Shown one piece after another: positions 11,590-24,300 of a stretch of 64,000 bases of DNA. The notes beneath the pieces were generated by a model. It was given only the letters and a program-made list of their open reading frames with translations, did no database searches and was not told the origin of the DNA. A program made the translations under genes and the position numbers. Every line of letters begins with the position of its first letter. Positions within the stretch are counted from its first letter, which is position 1. Location of the stretch: positions 62,001-126,000 of the forward strand of contig NC_077224.1 of the NCBI RefSeq assembly GCF_024763615.1, written 5' to 3'. Source of the DNA: Phlebotomus papatasi (Eukaryota > Arthropoda > Insecta > Diptera > Psychodidae).

Positions 11590-13480
11590 TGAAAAACATC
11601 CATCTATAGTTTTTCTCATTCTTTTTTTTCTTTCATAAGTTCATAATAATAATAGTAATAATAATCATAATAATGTTTATGTATATATTAATAATACACT
11701 AGGCTCTCCCATTTCTCATTTTCCTTCATTTTCTTCTTCTTTATTTAATAATACATATTAATTAGTTTTTTTTTTACTTTATTTCTCGTTATTCTTTTCA
11801 TAAATGTCTTACTTCACTGATTTCTTTTTTTCACATTTTCTCAATTTTGTTTGCTAATTTCTTTACAATTTTTTCTTTTGCCATTCTTTTGCTGAGGGAT
11901 AATGAGTCCTAAAATATGCTGAGAATTTTTCTTTAATCTTTCTGTTTTTAGCCGTTAAACGCTTTTTTCCTTTCATTTTCTTTTCGTTTGCAGGAGATGG
12001 ATTGTTTTTTCATCTGGTTGGGATAAGAGTTACGGTTATCATGATTGTGATTATTTTCTTTATTTACTAACACTGTTTAATTAGAGATTATTTTCTGTTT
12101 TTTTTCCTTTTTTAAATAGTAAAATGTATGAGACTATTTTTTCTTACTATATTTCCATGATTCCATCGTGAAATGCTCTGTTTCCTTTTCTTTCGAGGGT
12201 GTATTTTGCATTTTTTCTTGCTATTTTTTCCATCTATGTAATTTTTTCTTTCTGAATTTTCTTTTAAGTTACTTTAAAAACCGCGTAAGAAAAACTCAAC
12301 AAAATTGCTTTCTTTTACAGTCAAACAAATTTCCTTCGTGCTCTTGAATTTATTTTTAGGTTTATCCTCAATTTTTCAATTAAATCGTTTTTCTTTTTTT
12401 TGTTAATTCTTTGTTTTCTCAGAATTACTCTAACTGGCTCTCACACGTCAAATTTCGTCACGAAATTCAATTACTTTCATTTATTTATTTTCTTCCTTTT
12501 TACAAATACTTAATGTCTATTTTTTTTTTATAAGAATTTCTTTTCATTTACTTTACGTCATCAAAAGCATTATTTTTCCTTAGTTTTTTTTTTCAATAGT
12601 AAATTTTCTCTATTCAATATTATAAGTTTTCTCTTTTCGTTGTTATTCCTTCTCTCAAATACTTATTCTTCTTTCTTCTTTTTTTTTAAATCTTGTTTTT
12701 GCTATCAAAAACATTTTGTTTTACTACAATACTCGAGAGATGGATTGAAACAACAGTTTATTTTTGTGGAAATGATTTTTTTTGTTATTGAAAGAATTTC
12801 ATAAAATACTTAAACGTCACAGCATATTCTTCGTCGGTTTTTCTTTTCAAAACAAATATCAAAAAAAAAATTAAATAAATTGTTAGAAAAAGAAAATCGT
12901 CAGCAGCACGGAAGTAAAATCGATGACTAGCAAAAGGGGATTATAAAAAAGAAGAACAAGTTCTAAATAAGTTCTAAAATCAAAAGAATTTAAAAGAAAA
13001 ATGATTGTGTTTTTCGTGGCTGACGAGTTTTGTGTTTTACTTTGAGCAACTTCTTCTAAAAAAAAAACGAAAGAAAAAGAAAATCCCAGATAAAAGAACT
13101 TGAAAAAAATAACCCTCCTGCAATACCAAAAAATTAGAAAATGAAATAAAAAAGACGTTTTTAATGTTTTCTTTTATTGTGAATTTGGTTTTAACACTTT
13201 CCTATAAACAACTTCGTAGTATTGCTGTCCATTCCAATGCGAAAAAGAAAACACTTCACTCACATGTTCTCCCTGTTTTCAAATTTTCATTCCTCACCGA
13301 GAAATAATTAAAGAAAAAAATAAGGAATTTTTCTTTGCTCTGTTTGAACACAAAATCTCTCAAAAACCTCTAAAACATTCTTGATTTTTCAAAATTCTGC
13401 ACAGCACTTTGTTTTTTCTTTAACTATTTTTGCCTTGGATATTCACTGTCACTATTATTTTGTATGTATAACCCTTAATT
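11590..13480. other. T/C-rich low-complexity domain
   Basis: About 1.4 kb is dominated by T runs and TTTTCTTTT blocks on the plus strand, turning A-rich after about 12850, with an AATAATAAT-type microsatellite near 11645-11700. It resembles the tract at 19370-21139 but has no adjacent coding exon. Confidence 0.4.
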
Positions 13481-15748
13481 GCCCATAGTTCTTTCTGCAA
13501 TCTGAGGTTATAGCCTGGCATTTGAAGTTGAAAAAATGCATAATTAGAGACACGATGAAGGGATAATCTAATATGCTGAACACACCTACGATTTAAGCCA
13601 AGAGACGGCTTAGCGTTATTCTAATCAAAATATTGATTTGACTACATATCCATTAGTTTCTCTATAAGTCGTCTCTCGGCTGAAGCCGTAAGTCTGTCTA
13701 GGGTAAGTATAAGGAAGCTATTAAACTTATCGAATCAATTCGTAGAACATCGATTTATAAGAAAATCTACGATTTTATTCATCAATGTTTTTAAATTGTT
13801 AAGCCCTGCGCAAACCATTCCCGATTTAGTGAATTGTAATATTCATTGAGAAAAAAAAACAATTTTAAAAGATCACATTTGACCTTTAAAAGGATCGTTC
13901 CAAGGTTATTATCATGTATGAACGAAATGTTCGCCTTGACAACCCAGCGAGCACAGTTAACTGGAAAACTGCGTTTTCAGTTTACCTGTCAGCAGTTCTC
14001 GAACGAAAAGTACTGACCAAACAAATGGAAATGGCACTGACCTCGCGAGTGTCGTTATAAAGTTAGCAGAATTCAGCTGAAAATACATGTATGTTTTCAA
14101 CTGAATTGAAATCGGTTAGCATTCGGTGCTGGCATTTGGATCTTAAGTTCCAAAACAAAATACAAAAGTAAACACATTTTTCTTTTTAAAAATCCTAAAA
14201 TTGTGTTTTTAGAGGAGATGGGAGGATGAAAAGAAAACTAATATCATATTTTGATTGCCCGGGTCAATTGATAAGGGTCCGACGAACACTCTAACCCACT
14301 ATGTCCCATCATTTCGAATCTACATCCGAAAAACACAATTTTGATATGTTTAACCGGTTTAACCTCTTGGACCTTGCATTCCAGGATAAGGAGCAATTGA
14401 TCGAAATCTTGGACTGTCCACAATTATTATTTATTACTAATCGTGTTGAGACATAAAACTTATACCTGTATTACCCATTAACGGGCCATGTCAAGGGCAA
14501 GCGGATTTGCCGATATCAAGTCCCCTACTTCGCATAAAGTAGGGGACAACGGACAAACATACAAGTATGGGGTGTCATCGGCGCCTGTTGTCTCTCTCAT
14601 AATAATTGTGAGATATTTCTACAATCCCCAGTCTTGGTCCTCACAGAAAAAAGGCCTTCCCTTAATTCGACAAAATCTGATGGAATCTTATGGAAGATTT
14701 GTTAAAAGATTTGACAAAATAGCAGAAACTCTTGGTCTTAGTTCTTTGTGATCATGGAGAAGATGCTTTGGTTCAATAAGAACCATCGACATCTCTCTAC
14801 TGGAAATGATATATTATATAAGAGATAAAGTCCTCTTGATCAGTAATACCTTCTCGATTTGAGAGCTCTCTCCGGTTGAGGTTTTTTTTCTGTACCGATT
14901 CGAAGGTATATCAGAGAGAAGTTATCTAAAAACCGGATGAAAGTTGAACATTTAAACTGACTATTTACCCAAAAATGAGAAAGTACAGGGAAAGGACATT
15001 TATTTTAATGAAATTGCTATTCAAACGTTCTGCCATCCTGAAATTCCACAAAACTACACAAAAATTTACTTTTCGCAGCAAACGTTTGCACACTGTTGTT
15101 AAAATTGTTGTTTATTGAAATATCAAGAATACCGAATTCGAAATTGCAGAACAATTAGCGATAAAGCGGCGAATAAGTGAACTTGCGCTTTAGGCTTCGG
15201 GTAGGTAGATTTTTGAATAGGTTTGGCTTGGATTTGGAGTGACTTTGTCTTTTCGAAAGGTTTACTGAAAGGAGCCGTTTGTCCACCGAAGTGGCTTTTA
15301 AGCACTCTGCGACTATACGGGCGGTACCGTTATCAACTTGTTTAGTATGTACCGTTACCGAAAAGGTTAAGACAAGAGCAGATATACGTATAAGGTTAGG
15401 CTGTGTTCTTGGCTGTGCGCTAGGTCTTGTATGTGAGACTTCAGTCGAGAGTGAAATTGTTCTTAAGTCGCAAATGTATTCCTTGAATCCAAATTCGAGA
15501 GGGAATTACTGTATTTGGTTCTAGAACTGGTTATAATTTGTTTACCTATCGGCATCTTTACGTCTACGAGAAGTTCTTAGTAAATACTAAACCGCGAACC
15601 ACCCCAAAACCCGTATCTTCTTGGTCAGGAGACTTGTGACCTCAGGCTTACACCCTACTTAACAGTATTGTACTTCCTGAAAAGGTAGATCTGTTGACCT
15701 TTTGATGATGAAAATTGTGATTGCGTACATCTTGACATTTTACTCTTA
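13481..15748. other. Intergenic sequence with small inverted repeats, no gene
   Basis: A weak inverted pair (AAGCCAAGAGACGGCTTA near 13597; inverse GTCGTCTCTCGGCT near 13669) may be a small MITE. An 87-codon frame at 14488-14751 has no recognisable domain. Confidence 0.35.
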
Positions 15749-16994
15749 CCGTGTAAACAGACGGAATTTCCACGGGAATTCCCACGAGCAAATGGTAAAT
15801 TTGCTATACAAGCGCCCTCTGCAAAAGTGCACGAAACTGCCCGAATGTCTTGAAATATTTTGAATTTCAAATGGAAATTTCCCGTTGGAGGGTGAAATAT
15901 TCAATTTTCTAAAATGGAAAAAAGCTATCTCGCTCGAGATAGCTTTTTGCTTCCGAAGAATTCCGAAAATTTAATTTGGAGTGTTTTTAAGCAAATAATA
16001 TATGAAAAAACATGTAAAATCTCCTGTAGTGATCAAAACATTGATTTTAAAAGCAAATTTGAAACCGAATAATAATACTATAATAATTTTGAAAGGATTA
16101 GTATTTCTGGATTAAATTAAATATTCATCAATAACATTTCAGAAGAGGTTTAAATGATTGGAAAGGCAGATTCAAAATTTATCTTTTTCAATAAATCCCA
16201 TTATTAAAAAATGTGAAGAATATAATAATGTAGATAGGGAAATACAAAGAATAGTAAGAACTATCGAAGTTCACTGATGAAAATTATAGCCAGAAACCAT
16301 ATAAACTGCCTTTTCGGATATAAAATATTACTTCAATATTTTTTATTGTTTACTTTTTTTTGGAAATAAAATTTTAAAATATTTTACAGTCTTCTTGTTT
16401 TTTAAAACAATTTGTATTCAATTATTATACAATTAACTAATTTTTGTAAACATCTCTGTTCCGAATGAATTGACTGCTTGGTCACCCAGGGATATTTTAT
16501 ACATTTTCTTCCAACACTTTATAAAATTTTAAATTATCAGCACTGCAATTAAACGAAAATTAATCAATGGGTCCTATCAGCAAAGATATCCAAAGCCTGT
16601 CGTTGATTTATCCACTTTAATTGGGGGTTTTTGACAAGATATTTACGCTATAACAACGTTTCTAATCATTTCTCGAGAAATTTTAAAAGATTTTCCATGA
16701 AATGTATTAATAGATAATATTACTAATATCCTTGTGGTATAATAAAGCCACTTTAATAAAATAAAGTACGTAAAATATCTTCTAAATACACATTCCGTTA
16801 TTTATATTCGGAAAAAACAAAATTTGAAATTCAAATCTTCGGAGCATTTTTGTGTTGCGCTTGAAGTCCACCAGAGGCGCATAGAGCGGATGGTAAAAAT
16901 TTGACAGTTCAATATGGGAATTTCCATCCGGAATTCCCATCCGGAATGGAAAATCTCATGGGAATTCCCGTGGGAATTCCGTCTGTTTACACGG
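15749..16994. mobile_element. Non-autonomous DNA transposon, about 1.25 kb, TTA-flanked
   Basis: The left end CCGTGTAAACAGACGGAATT recurs inverted at 16975-16994, and the inverted repeat extends to about 35 bp through CCACGGGAATTCCCA. TTA flanks both ends (15746-15748 and 16995-16997). A 3-bp TTA target is typical of PIF/Harbinger elements, which is my tentative class. No transposase frame was found inside. Confidence 0.7.
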
Positions 16995-17904
16995 TTACTA
17001 GCAAAAATCTAAATTAAGAATCAAAATTGATGTGCAAATTTAGATGAAAGAATTAAGAAAATTTACCAAAATCTCCGATATCATACGGCAACCCTATCGC
17101 TGAAATAGAATTTGACAAAACCCGAAAAATCCTAGCAAAAGATCTAGCAAAAAATAAAGAATCTGTCACTATAATCTTCCGGAATTGTAATTGTTTAACT
17201 CAAAATTGGAAAAACAAATGACAATTATTACTTAAATTCAGTAATCTAAATCATATATTAAGCAATCGGTTTGGTTGGATTCCAAATCTAATTTTACCAA
17301 ATCGAAATATTTTGCTCGCAGCATAATGAAGTAATTTCATTGCTTATGGCGCTGGCACATCTTTTCAATTTACTGATATTCAATTTCTTATCAAATTGTC
17401 TCTTGCTATCGAGTGCAAATTGAATTTGACAAAATGAGACAATTATATCTTATTTCAATTTGAAAGAGTTAGACATGAAATTTAAATAGGATTGCCAGCG
17501 ACATAAGATTATTTGAAAATTTATTAAATTCTCCTGCTAAGTAGTGTGCTATCCACAATAATTAAATATTCAATCCTATTTAATATTTTATTCACATCAC
17601 TTTTATGATTTTTTAAGCCTTGAAAGCTTTATCAAATCCTTCGATTTTACTCAGTTCAAAGTCAGTAAGAAAAACGTGAATTAAAATTTTTTATGTAATT
17701 AAAAATTTAATTAAATCCGAATAAATAAAAAAATCTATGATCTTCGCTCAAAAATAAATTGTGAACTTTTTGAGCAAACTGCTATTAAATGACGAAAAAT
17801 TTGTCTTTGATAATTTGGTTTTTAGGAAATTACGCGTCTGGGTATGTACTCCGTCTTTGATATACGAATTGTAGGCAATATAGAGTAAGCCTGAAAACAA
17901 AATT

Positions 17905-19020
17905 TTAACAGAAGAAATTGACAAAGCCAAAATTGTCAGATTAAATTGTCAAAGGCGAAATTGCCAATTAAGAATTCCACAAAGCCGAAATTCTAAAATT
18001 AAATTGCTAAAAACGTAGTGGTCAAAGATGACATTAATAAAGATGAATTCGTCAAACACAAGATTGACAAAATCATAATTCAGAAGGACGAAATGGACTA
18101 AGTCAAATTTTTTCAGAATCGAATTTTTCAAAGACGAAATAGAGTAAGATGAATTTGAGAAAGCCGAGGTTATCAAAACGAAATCATCTAAGATTGAAAA
18201 AACGCAATTCACAAAGACGAAATTGATTAAGCGGAATTTTACAAAACTGAATTTGTCAGACGAAACTGTCTAATTGTGTTATCACACTTGTCATTAAAAT
18301 TTTAATATGATTCACATTCATTGTCGCTGGTGAGAGTCCAAATGTGTAATTCGTGTGTTTGAATCATTTTATATTCAAAATTTGATCTATTTGTTGATAA
18401 AAAGGTAGACTTGGCCCGCAAAATTTGATATAAATTGATTTATAGCATTAATGCGAAAAATTAATGAGATTTTCTCTTTAACTTTATAATGTGAAAAATA
18501 TTTATGCTTTAGGTAAATTTAAACTCATTTTTACAGGCCAAGTCCACTTCTTTATCAATAAATAGAAAAACCCCAAATATTAAGTGACTCAAAGACACAA
18601 ATAACTTGGACGCTCACAAGCGACAATTAATGTGAATCACATTAAAATTTTAATGTGCAAGTGTGATAAAGCCGTAAGTCAAAGTAAAAACTAACTTGTC
18701 AACGACATTATAGTCAAAGACAAGATTGACTAAACCGAAATGAATTAATACGAATTTTACAAAGCCTAATTTGTCAGAGACGAAATTGCTAAAAACGAAG
18801 TAGTCAAAGATCAAATGGACTAAGCCGAATTTGTCAAAAACGAAATTGTTAAATACGAAATGGACCAAACGAATTTGACAAGGTCATATTTAAGATAAAA
18901 TGGTCAGTCAAAATTTAGAAAGTCGTCGAGGTCGAATTTCTCAAAGACAAAATTGGCACAGACTAAATTGACAAAACCGAAACTGAGAAAGACGAAATCG
19001 TCAAGTACAAAATATCATAA
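17905..19020. repeat. Degenerate minisatellite, unit about 15 bp
   Basis: The sequence is an eroded tandem array of a unit near AAAGACGAAATTGTC, seen clearly around 17920-18270 and 18670-19010. Translation of either strand gives five-residue pseudo-periodicity, which creates false ORFs. The array is split by the MITE at 18282-18666. Confidence 0.75.
18282..18666. mobile_element. Foldback MITE, 385 bp, inserted in the minisatellite
   Basis: The ends are TCACACTTG and CAAGTGTGA, each next to TA. Arms of about 130 bp are imperfect inverted copies (ATTAAAATTTTAATATGATT / AATCACATTAAAATTTTAAT; AGGTAGACTTGGCC / GGCCAAGTCCACTT). A TA target suggests the Tc1/mariner superfamily. Confidence 0.75.
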
Positions 19021-19369
19021 GCCAACTGCTACATATAAGATCGTTAAGTGAAATAGCCTCCCAAGTTCTCTAACCAATTTTTAAGCTACTGGAAATTCCT
19101 GTTTGGGCAATTGAGGATTATCAATGAGATTTCATTTTCATTCTGATTTGTATCTTTTCTGTTTGTAATGTACATTTATGTGTAATGGAATACGTTGAGA
19201 ACTAAAAACCTAATGAGTTTGAGTAGAAAATTTCAATTAGACTTCTACTGTTTCGTTCCTCCTTCAAATGTGAATGCTAAACGTTTACGAAAACAAAAAT
19301 TGCAGATGGGATTGGAAAACTTACATGGGAAAAATGTAATACGATTTATTTTTTAATGTTTCGCGGCAA

Positions 19370-21139
19370 ATTGAAGAAAAAAGGGTCATCTTCATAATTG
19401 GACTATTGGGTTTGTTTTTCTCGTCTAGAAAATTTGATATTAGGAATTTTTTTTTCATCTCAATTTTCTTATAATGCCTCATTCACTCGTTAAAATATCT
19501 ACAATTGTTTCTCATTCACCCGCACACTTACACACCTACATATCATTTTTCATGTAACACATTCAATCAATAGTTTATTTTTGCTTTTCTTCCTCACTTC
19601 TTTTCTTCTTCTTTTCAGAAAAAAAATCCTCTTTTTTTCTGTTTTGAAAAAGTAAAAAGAATTTCTCTTACGTTCTTTTTTTCTTCATATATTTCTGTCT
19701 TGTTGCATTATTACTTGTGTGTTTCCTTTTTATCTCTCTTTTTTTTATTACATAATTATTCATATACTCTATTACTCTTTTTTCTTTTCATTTTCTCTCC
19801 ATTTTTCTTTTTTACCATTTTTTTTATAAATTGAAAAAACTGTACCTATTTATATTGTAATATAGTTTTTTTATGTATATATATGGATTATTTTCTCTTT
19901 CACGTTCACATTTTTTGTTGCTGAAAATTATGGGCATCGCACAGAAATTTCTTGTTTTTTATGAATATTTCATGAAAATTGCAAGATTAAATAAAATGAC
20001 TAAATCCCATTTAATTCTGCTAAATTTTCAAGAAAATATATTTAAAAAAAAACAAAAATCGTGCATGCCCTTTGCGGTTTTGCGTTTTTTTTGTGTTTTT
20101 TTTTTCTTGTAATTTTCTTTATTATTTCTTTAAGAGGACAATAATTACATACTTCTACTTAACCATTAGAAATTTTACACAGTGTAATATTGTGTTTTTT
20201 TTTTGAAAATAAATAAATTATTCACAAGAATTAATAAATTTTAACTGTGAAATTTAAAACAACAACGTCTCTATGCGCTCACAGAAATATTTTTATCTCC
20301 TTTTTTTTTCTTTTAATCCTCCCTAAAACTGTTTTTTTTCCTTTTATCATTGCGATTTTCTCCTAGATATTTTTTGCATTTTTTTACCGTGCATGATCTC
20401 ACTCTCTCTCTCTCTCGTATAAAAACTATAGTTAATAGTGTTTGAGAGTAAATCCACAATTTAATGCCATCATCAAATTAATTCCTTAGACACACTTTTT
20501 CATCATTATTCCTTTCAATTTTTTTCACCTTTTCATTTTTTTTATCATGAAATTCTTACGATTATACTTTAACGTGATATATTGTTGTCATATAATATTA
20601 TTTTCTTTTTTTTTTACTTTTAATTTTAATATAAAGTCAAAAGAATTTGGCGTCAACTTGTGTTTTTTTAATATAGAGTCTATTTTGTTCACTTCTTTCA
20701 TTTTATTTTTTAATTAATCTTAATATCTTCATTTCCTTTGTCATTTTCTCTCCGTAGCACTCACTGTATTCTAATGCAAAAAATACTTCATGCATTTTTG
20801 ACCTTCAACCTCCTCCTTTTCCATGCAACGCGCACTTTACTTGTGTCACTCGCGTCTTTCATCTTCTCTTCCATCCACAAGATTCTTCCTTCCACACTTC
20901 TATACAGATTTACTTTTTTTTTATCACAACCGGATTTCGTTTTGTCCACTTAATTCCACTTCTCTCATTTCTTTCGCATGCTCTTTAAAGTGCGCGCACA
21001 CAAGGTCCAAAACTAGCAAACTTCACGTGGCACGAAAAAAAATTGTCTGTCTCATTTTATCTCTCATTCTCTTTCTTTTGGGAAATGGGACCGGGGGAGG
21101 TGTTCACTGCGAGACAATGAGAATGCCATTGGAAGCAGA
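19370..21139 (-). other. Probable 3' UTR of Tlk (homopolymer-rich tract)
   Basis: Directly after the Tlk stop, about 1.7 kb is extremely pyrimidine-rich on the plus strand, so A/G-rich in the transcript, with many T-runs and T/C blocks. No credible coding frame is present. The end point is inferred from the change in composition, not from one clear poly(A) signal. Confidence 0.35.
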
Positions 21140-21388
21140 CTAAGATGAGCTAGATTGGTTCAAATTGCCAAACATGCCTACGGAGAATGACGTCTGACCA
21201 GGCTGCTGGGATGCCTGAGATCCCGATCCCGATTGCTGCTGCTGCTGTGCCTGCTGTTGCTGCTGCTGCTGCTGATTTGCCTGTCGGCCGTGTTTTGGCA
21301 CCGGTGGTTGAAGATACTCATGCCTCGCCAGCGCAAATACATCCATTCGATCCTCCTTTCTGTACGCCAGGCAACCCCGGATGAAACT
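21140..21388 (-). CDS. Tlk: Tlk last coding exon: end of kinase domain, polyQ tail, stop
   Basis: The acceptor is TTTGACAG|AGTTTC in phase 0. The exon encodes SFIRGCLAYRKEDRMDVFA, then HEYLQPPVPKHGRQAN, a glutamine tract broken once by alanine, GQTSFSVGMFGNLNQSSSS and a TAG stop at 21142-21140. Human TLKs diverge after the KEDR segment; the PPVPKHGR-polyQ-SSSS ending is the fly type. The intron before it (21389-24354) is 2966 bp. Confidence 0.93.
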   Translation of the reverse strand, partial: SFIRGCLAYRKEDRMDVFALARHEYLQPPVPKHGRQANQQQQQQQQAQQQQQSGSGSQASQQPGQTSFSVGMFGNLNQSSSS

Positions 21389-24300
21389 CTGTCAAATATC
21401 CAAAAAGAAAATAATATAATATGATAATAATACTGGTACAACATTCCATACAGGAACTATAGGCCTTCCCGCACAGGGTTTTCCACACACGCATTATTTT
21501 TTTTATTATGCGGGATGAGTTTGTCAGTCCCATGCCCTGTGGAATCAAGTGTAGTGGAGCTCATTGGATGCAATTCTAAATTCGAACACTTTTTATGCCA
21601 GAAACAAAAAGCATTATGAAATGTGACCAAAAACCATGGCGAATCCAAAGCTTCTGATCTGGAAGCTTTGCTCTTCATCTCTTCAATTTCGGATTCAAGA
21701 TTCTCCCCCAAAGCTCTTATCCATTTTTGTTTACCTGACAACACTTTACAAACAAATGACAAAATTTTACGAGCATTTTTCTCTGTGTCAATAGGGGGAG
21801 GGTGGGGCAGTTTAACGATGGGGCAGTTTCAATTTTTGCATATTCTTCTTATACTTTTGAAAGGAATGGGATAAAACCTTTATGTTATTGAATAGATAAC
21901 TGAGACCCTTGTTCATAAAAATAATTAATTTCGTGACGCTTCTCGTTTGAATTCTGTAATTGGTTTTATAAAACTGCATCAAAATGAAACATTTTGTAAT
22001 GTTTTATTTTCAACAATTTCTAAATTCTAAACTATTGCACTTATCTATCGAAGTAACATATTCATTCATTCATTCATTTTCAACCGCTTATCCCTATTGG
22101 GGTCGCGGGCCCATGACATCCAATCTAGCAGCCCACGCCTGTCGGTCCTCCGCCACTTCAGGAAGATGTCGAAGTAACATAATTGTATTAAATTACTAGT
22201 GGTTTTATGTTTATTATAAGGCATTTAGCGTTGAATGAAATCTATGACGGTTCTGACAATTTTGATTTGAGTTCCGAAACTTCGCGAGGGGCAGTTTCAT
22301 GCTAGCACACGGAGAAGTTTCCAGTATCTAACAATTTACTTTTTTAATCAAAATTAACTTAAAATGATCATTGAAAACGTTTTGTAGCTGTTTTTGTCGA
22401 TAAAGTTCGAAATTATGGAAAATAGTATTTCCTAAAAGTTCATTAAAAAAATAAAAAAAATAATCTTTCAGTGTTTTTTAAGTGCTTGAAAATTATGAAT
22501 TTAATTGTTATAATAACTTTTGAGAATGTTTTCAGCAAGATATTGTAAATTTTTTTTAGTATTATAAAAATTCAAGACTTTAAAATAATATTATAAAACT
22601 GTTATACTAAAAAGGACATGTTCTAAGGCGATATAATGATCCAACAATGTACAGAATTGGCTTAACACTACAAAAGACATTTCTTTCGTATAAAAATTCA
22701 AAGAAAATTGCTCAATTAATGAGAAATAGGCTTGAAAATCTTTGGCGATATTTTATTTTCTCTGTATGATTAATTAGTGTTAAAATTCTGTTATAAAGTT
22801 ATTGTCCGATTTAATTTTTAGGTTTTAGAGTCTTAGAAGACTTCAAAATAGCAATTTTAATCAATTCTGGTATCTCAAGTTTCCTATTAAACACGTTTTA
22901 TCTTTCTCAAAAATTGCCTCATATTTATCTTGAAATTGCCCCACAACGGGGGACTTTCACGCATTCTGCCATTCAAATAAAATCATCTTCTCCACAATAG
23001 ACCAATGAAATTAAAGGATTATTATTATTATTTTTATTAACCCCAAACCCAACTGTAATTCACAGAATATACAAAGTTTTACTTCTGTTTATCATCTTTT
23101 TGCAAAATGGTCTCAAAATCCATTTTGCAATTTAGGGGTGAAACTGCCCCACAAAAATTTTGCATGAATTTCCGCGAAGCGAGAAAAGAACAACAAAATG
23201 TATTTTCATCTCTGTCGGGCTATTTTTTCCAAGTAATTGAACGACTAAAGTAACTAAAGATCCATTCCCGACAGAAATTCGAATATCAATTGCCCAGAAA
23301 TAAATCATCTAAAATCAGTCAATTTGCGTATGATGTATAATACCATGGTAAGGAATGGGTTAAAATAGAAGTTGGTTAGTCAAGACACATTTGTCGGGAC
23401 TATAAAGGAAGATTTTATTTCAGGATTGAACCACTAGAAGCAATTTTCCATGACTCGCCGGAGCTTATCACAATTATAAATTAGAAATACCTTAGTTAGT
23501 CCTTATAGAATCCCTCAGAAACGTGGTTTAAATTACGGTCTTCAGACTAGAGATTAAGTCCGGTTGCTGAGAATTTCGCATTTCCAATTAGAATTGCCTT
23601 TATAGTCATTCCAAAGTCAAAGTTTTTGCAATAATCTTGCTTATTGCTTAGATCTAAAGCCCGTACTACCTTCTCTGATTTCTTATCAGGCAAGATTTAT
23701 TGAACAACTTTGCCTTAATTAAACTTGGAGTATTAAAGGCAAATGATCTTTTAGATTTTGAAAAACTAAAAACTTTTTATTTAGGATTTTGAGACACTTG
23801 AAAACTGAGCTAAATCTCTAGTCTAAAATCCAGGCAATACAGATTTAAGGCTGAAAGCTTAGTTCAGTTTCCGAATATCTAGAAATCCTAAATAATACTC
23901 AATTTTAGTGGTTTCCTTAAGATCTAGTCGATGTTTTGCCCTTATGAATCAGTCTTAAGTCAAATTTTTCTCGAAAATCTTGTCTGGTAAGGGTTTAGAG
24001 AAATTAAGCCACCTTGATATAACTTAGGTCAGAAGCCCGTAATAAGGCTCAGTTTAAGATTTTACGTCTTTTTATTTGTTTTTAGTTAATTTTTTTATTT
24101 GAACCTTTTCTTATTTTCCTTGTTATTCCAAAATTCAAACAGTGTACGCAAAATAAATTTTCAAAATGCCCAAATTTTCAACAATAGAAATATAATGCAT
24201 CTTTCGTTAATTTTTATGTGGCTATTTCAGATGTTTTTCTCGAATATTTTCGGCTAGCTCTATTACTTATCATGCCTATCTCTGCGTGATAAATATGAGC

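Noticed and set aside
17949..18868. Minus-strand frames rich in Phe-Val-Asn-Leu repeats
   Set aside because: They are by-products of the 15-bp minisatellite, whose period is a multiple of three.
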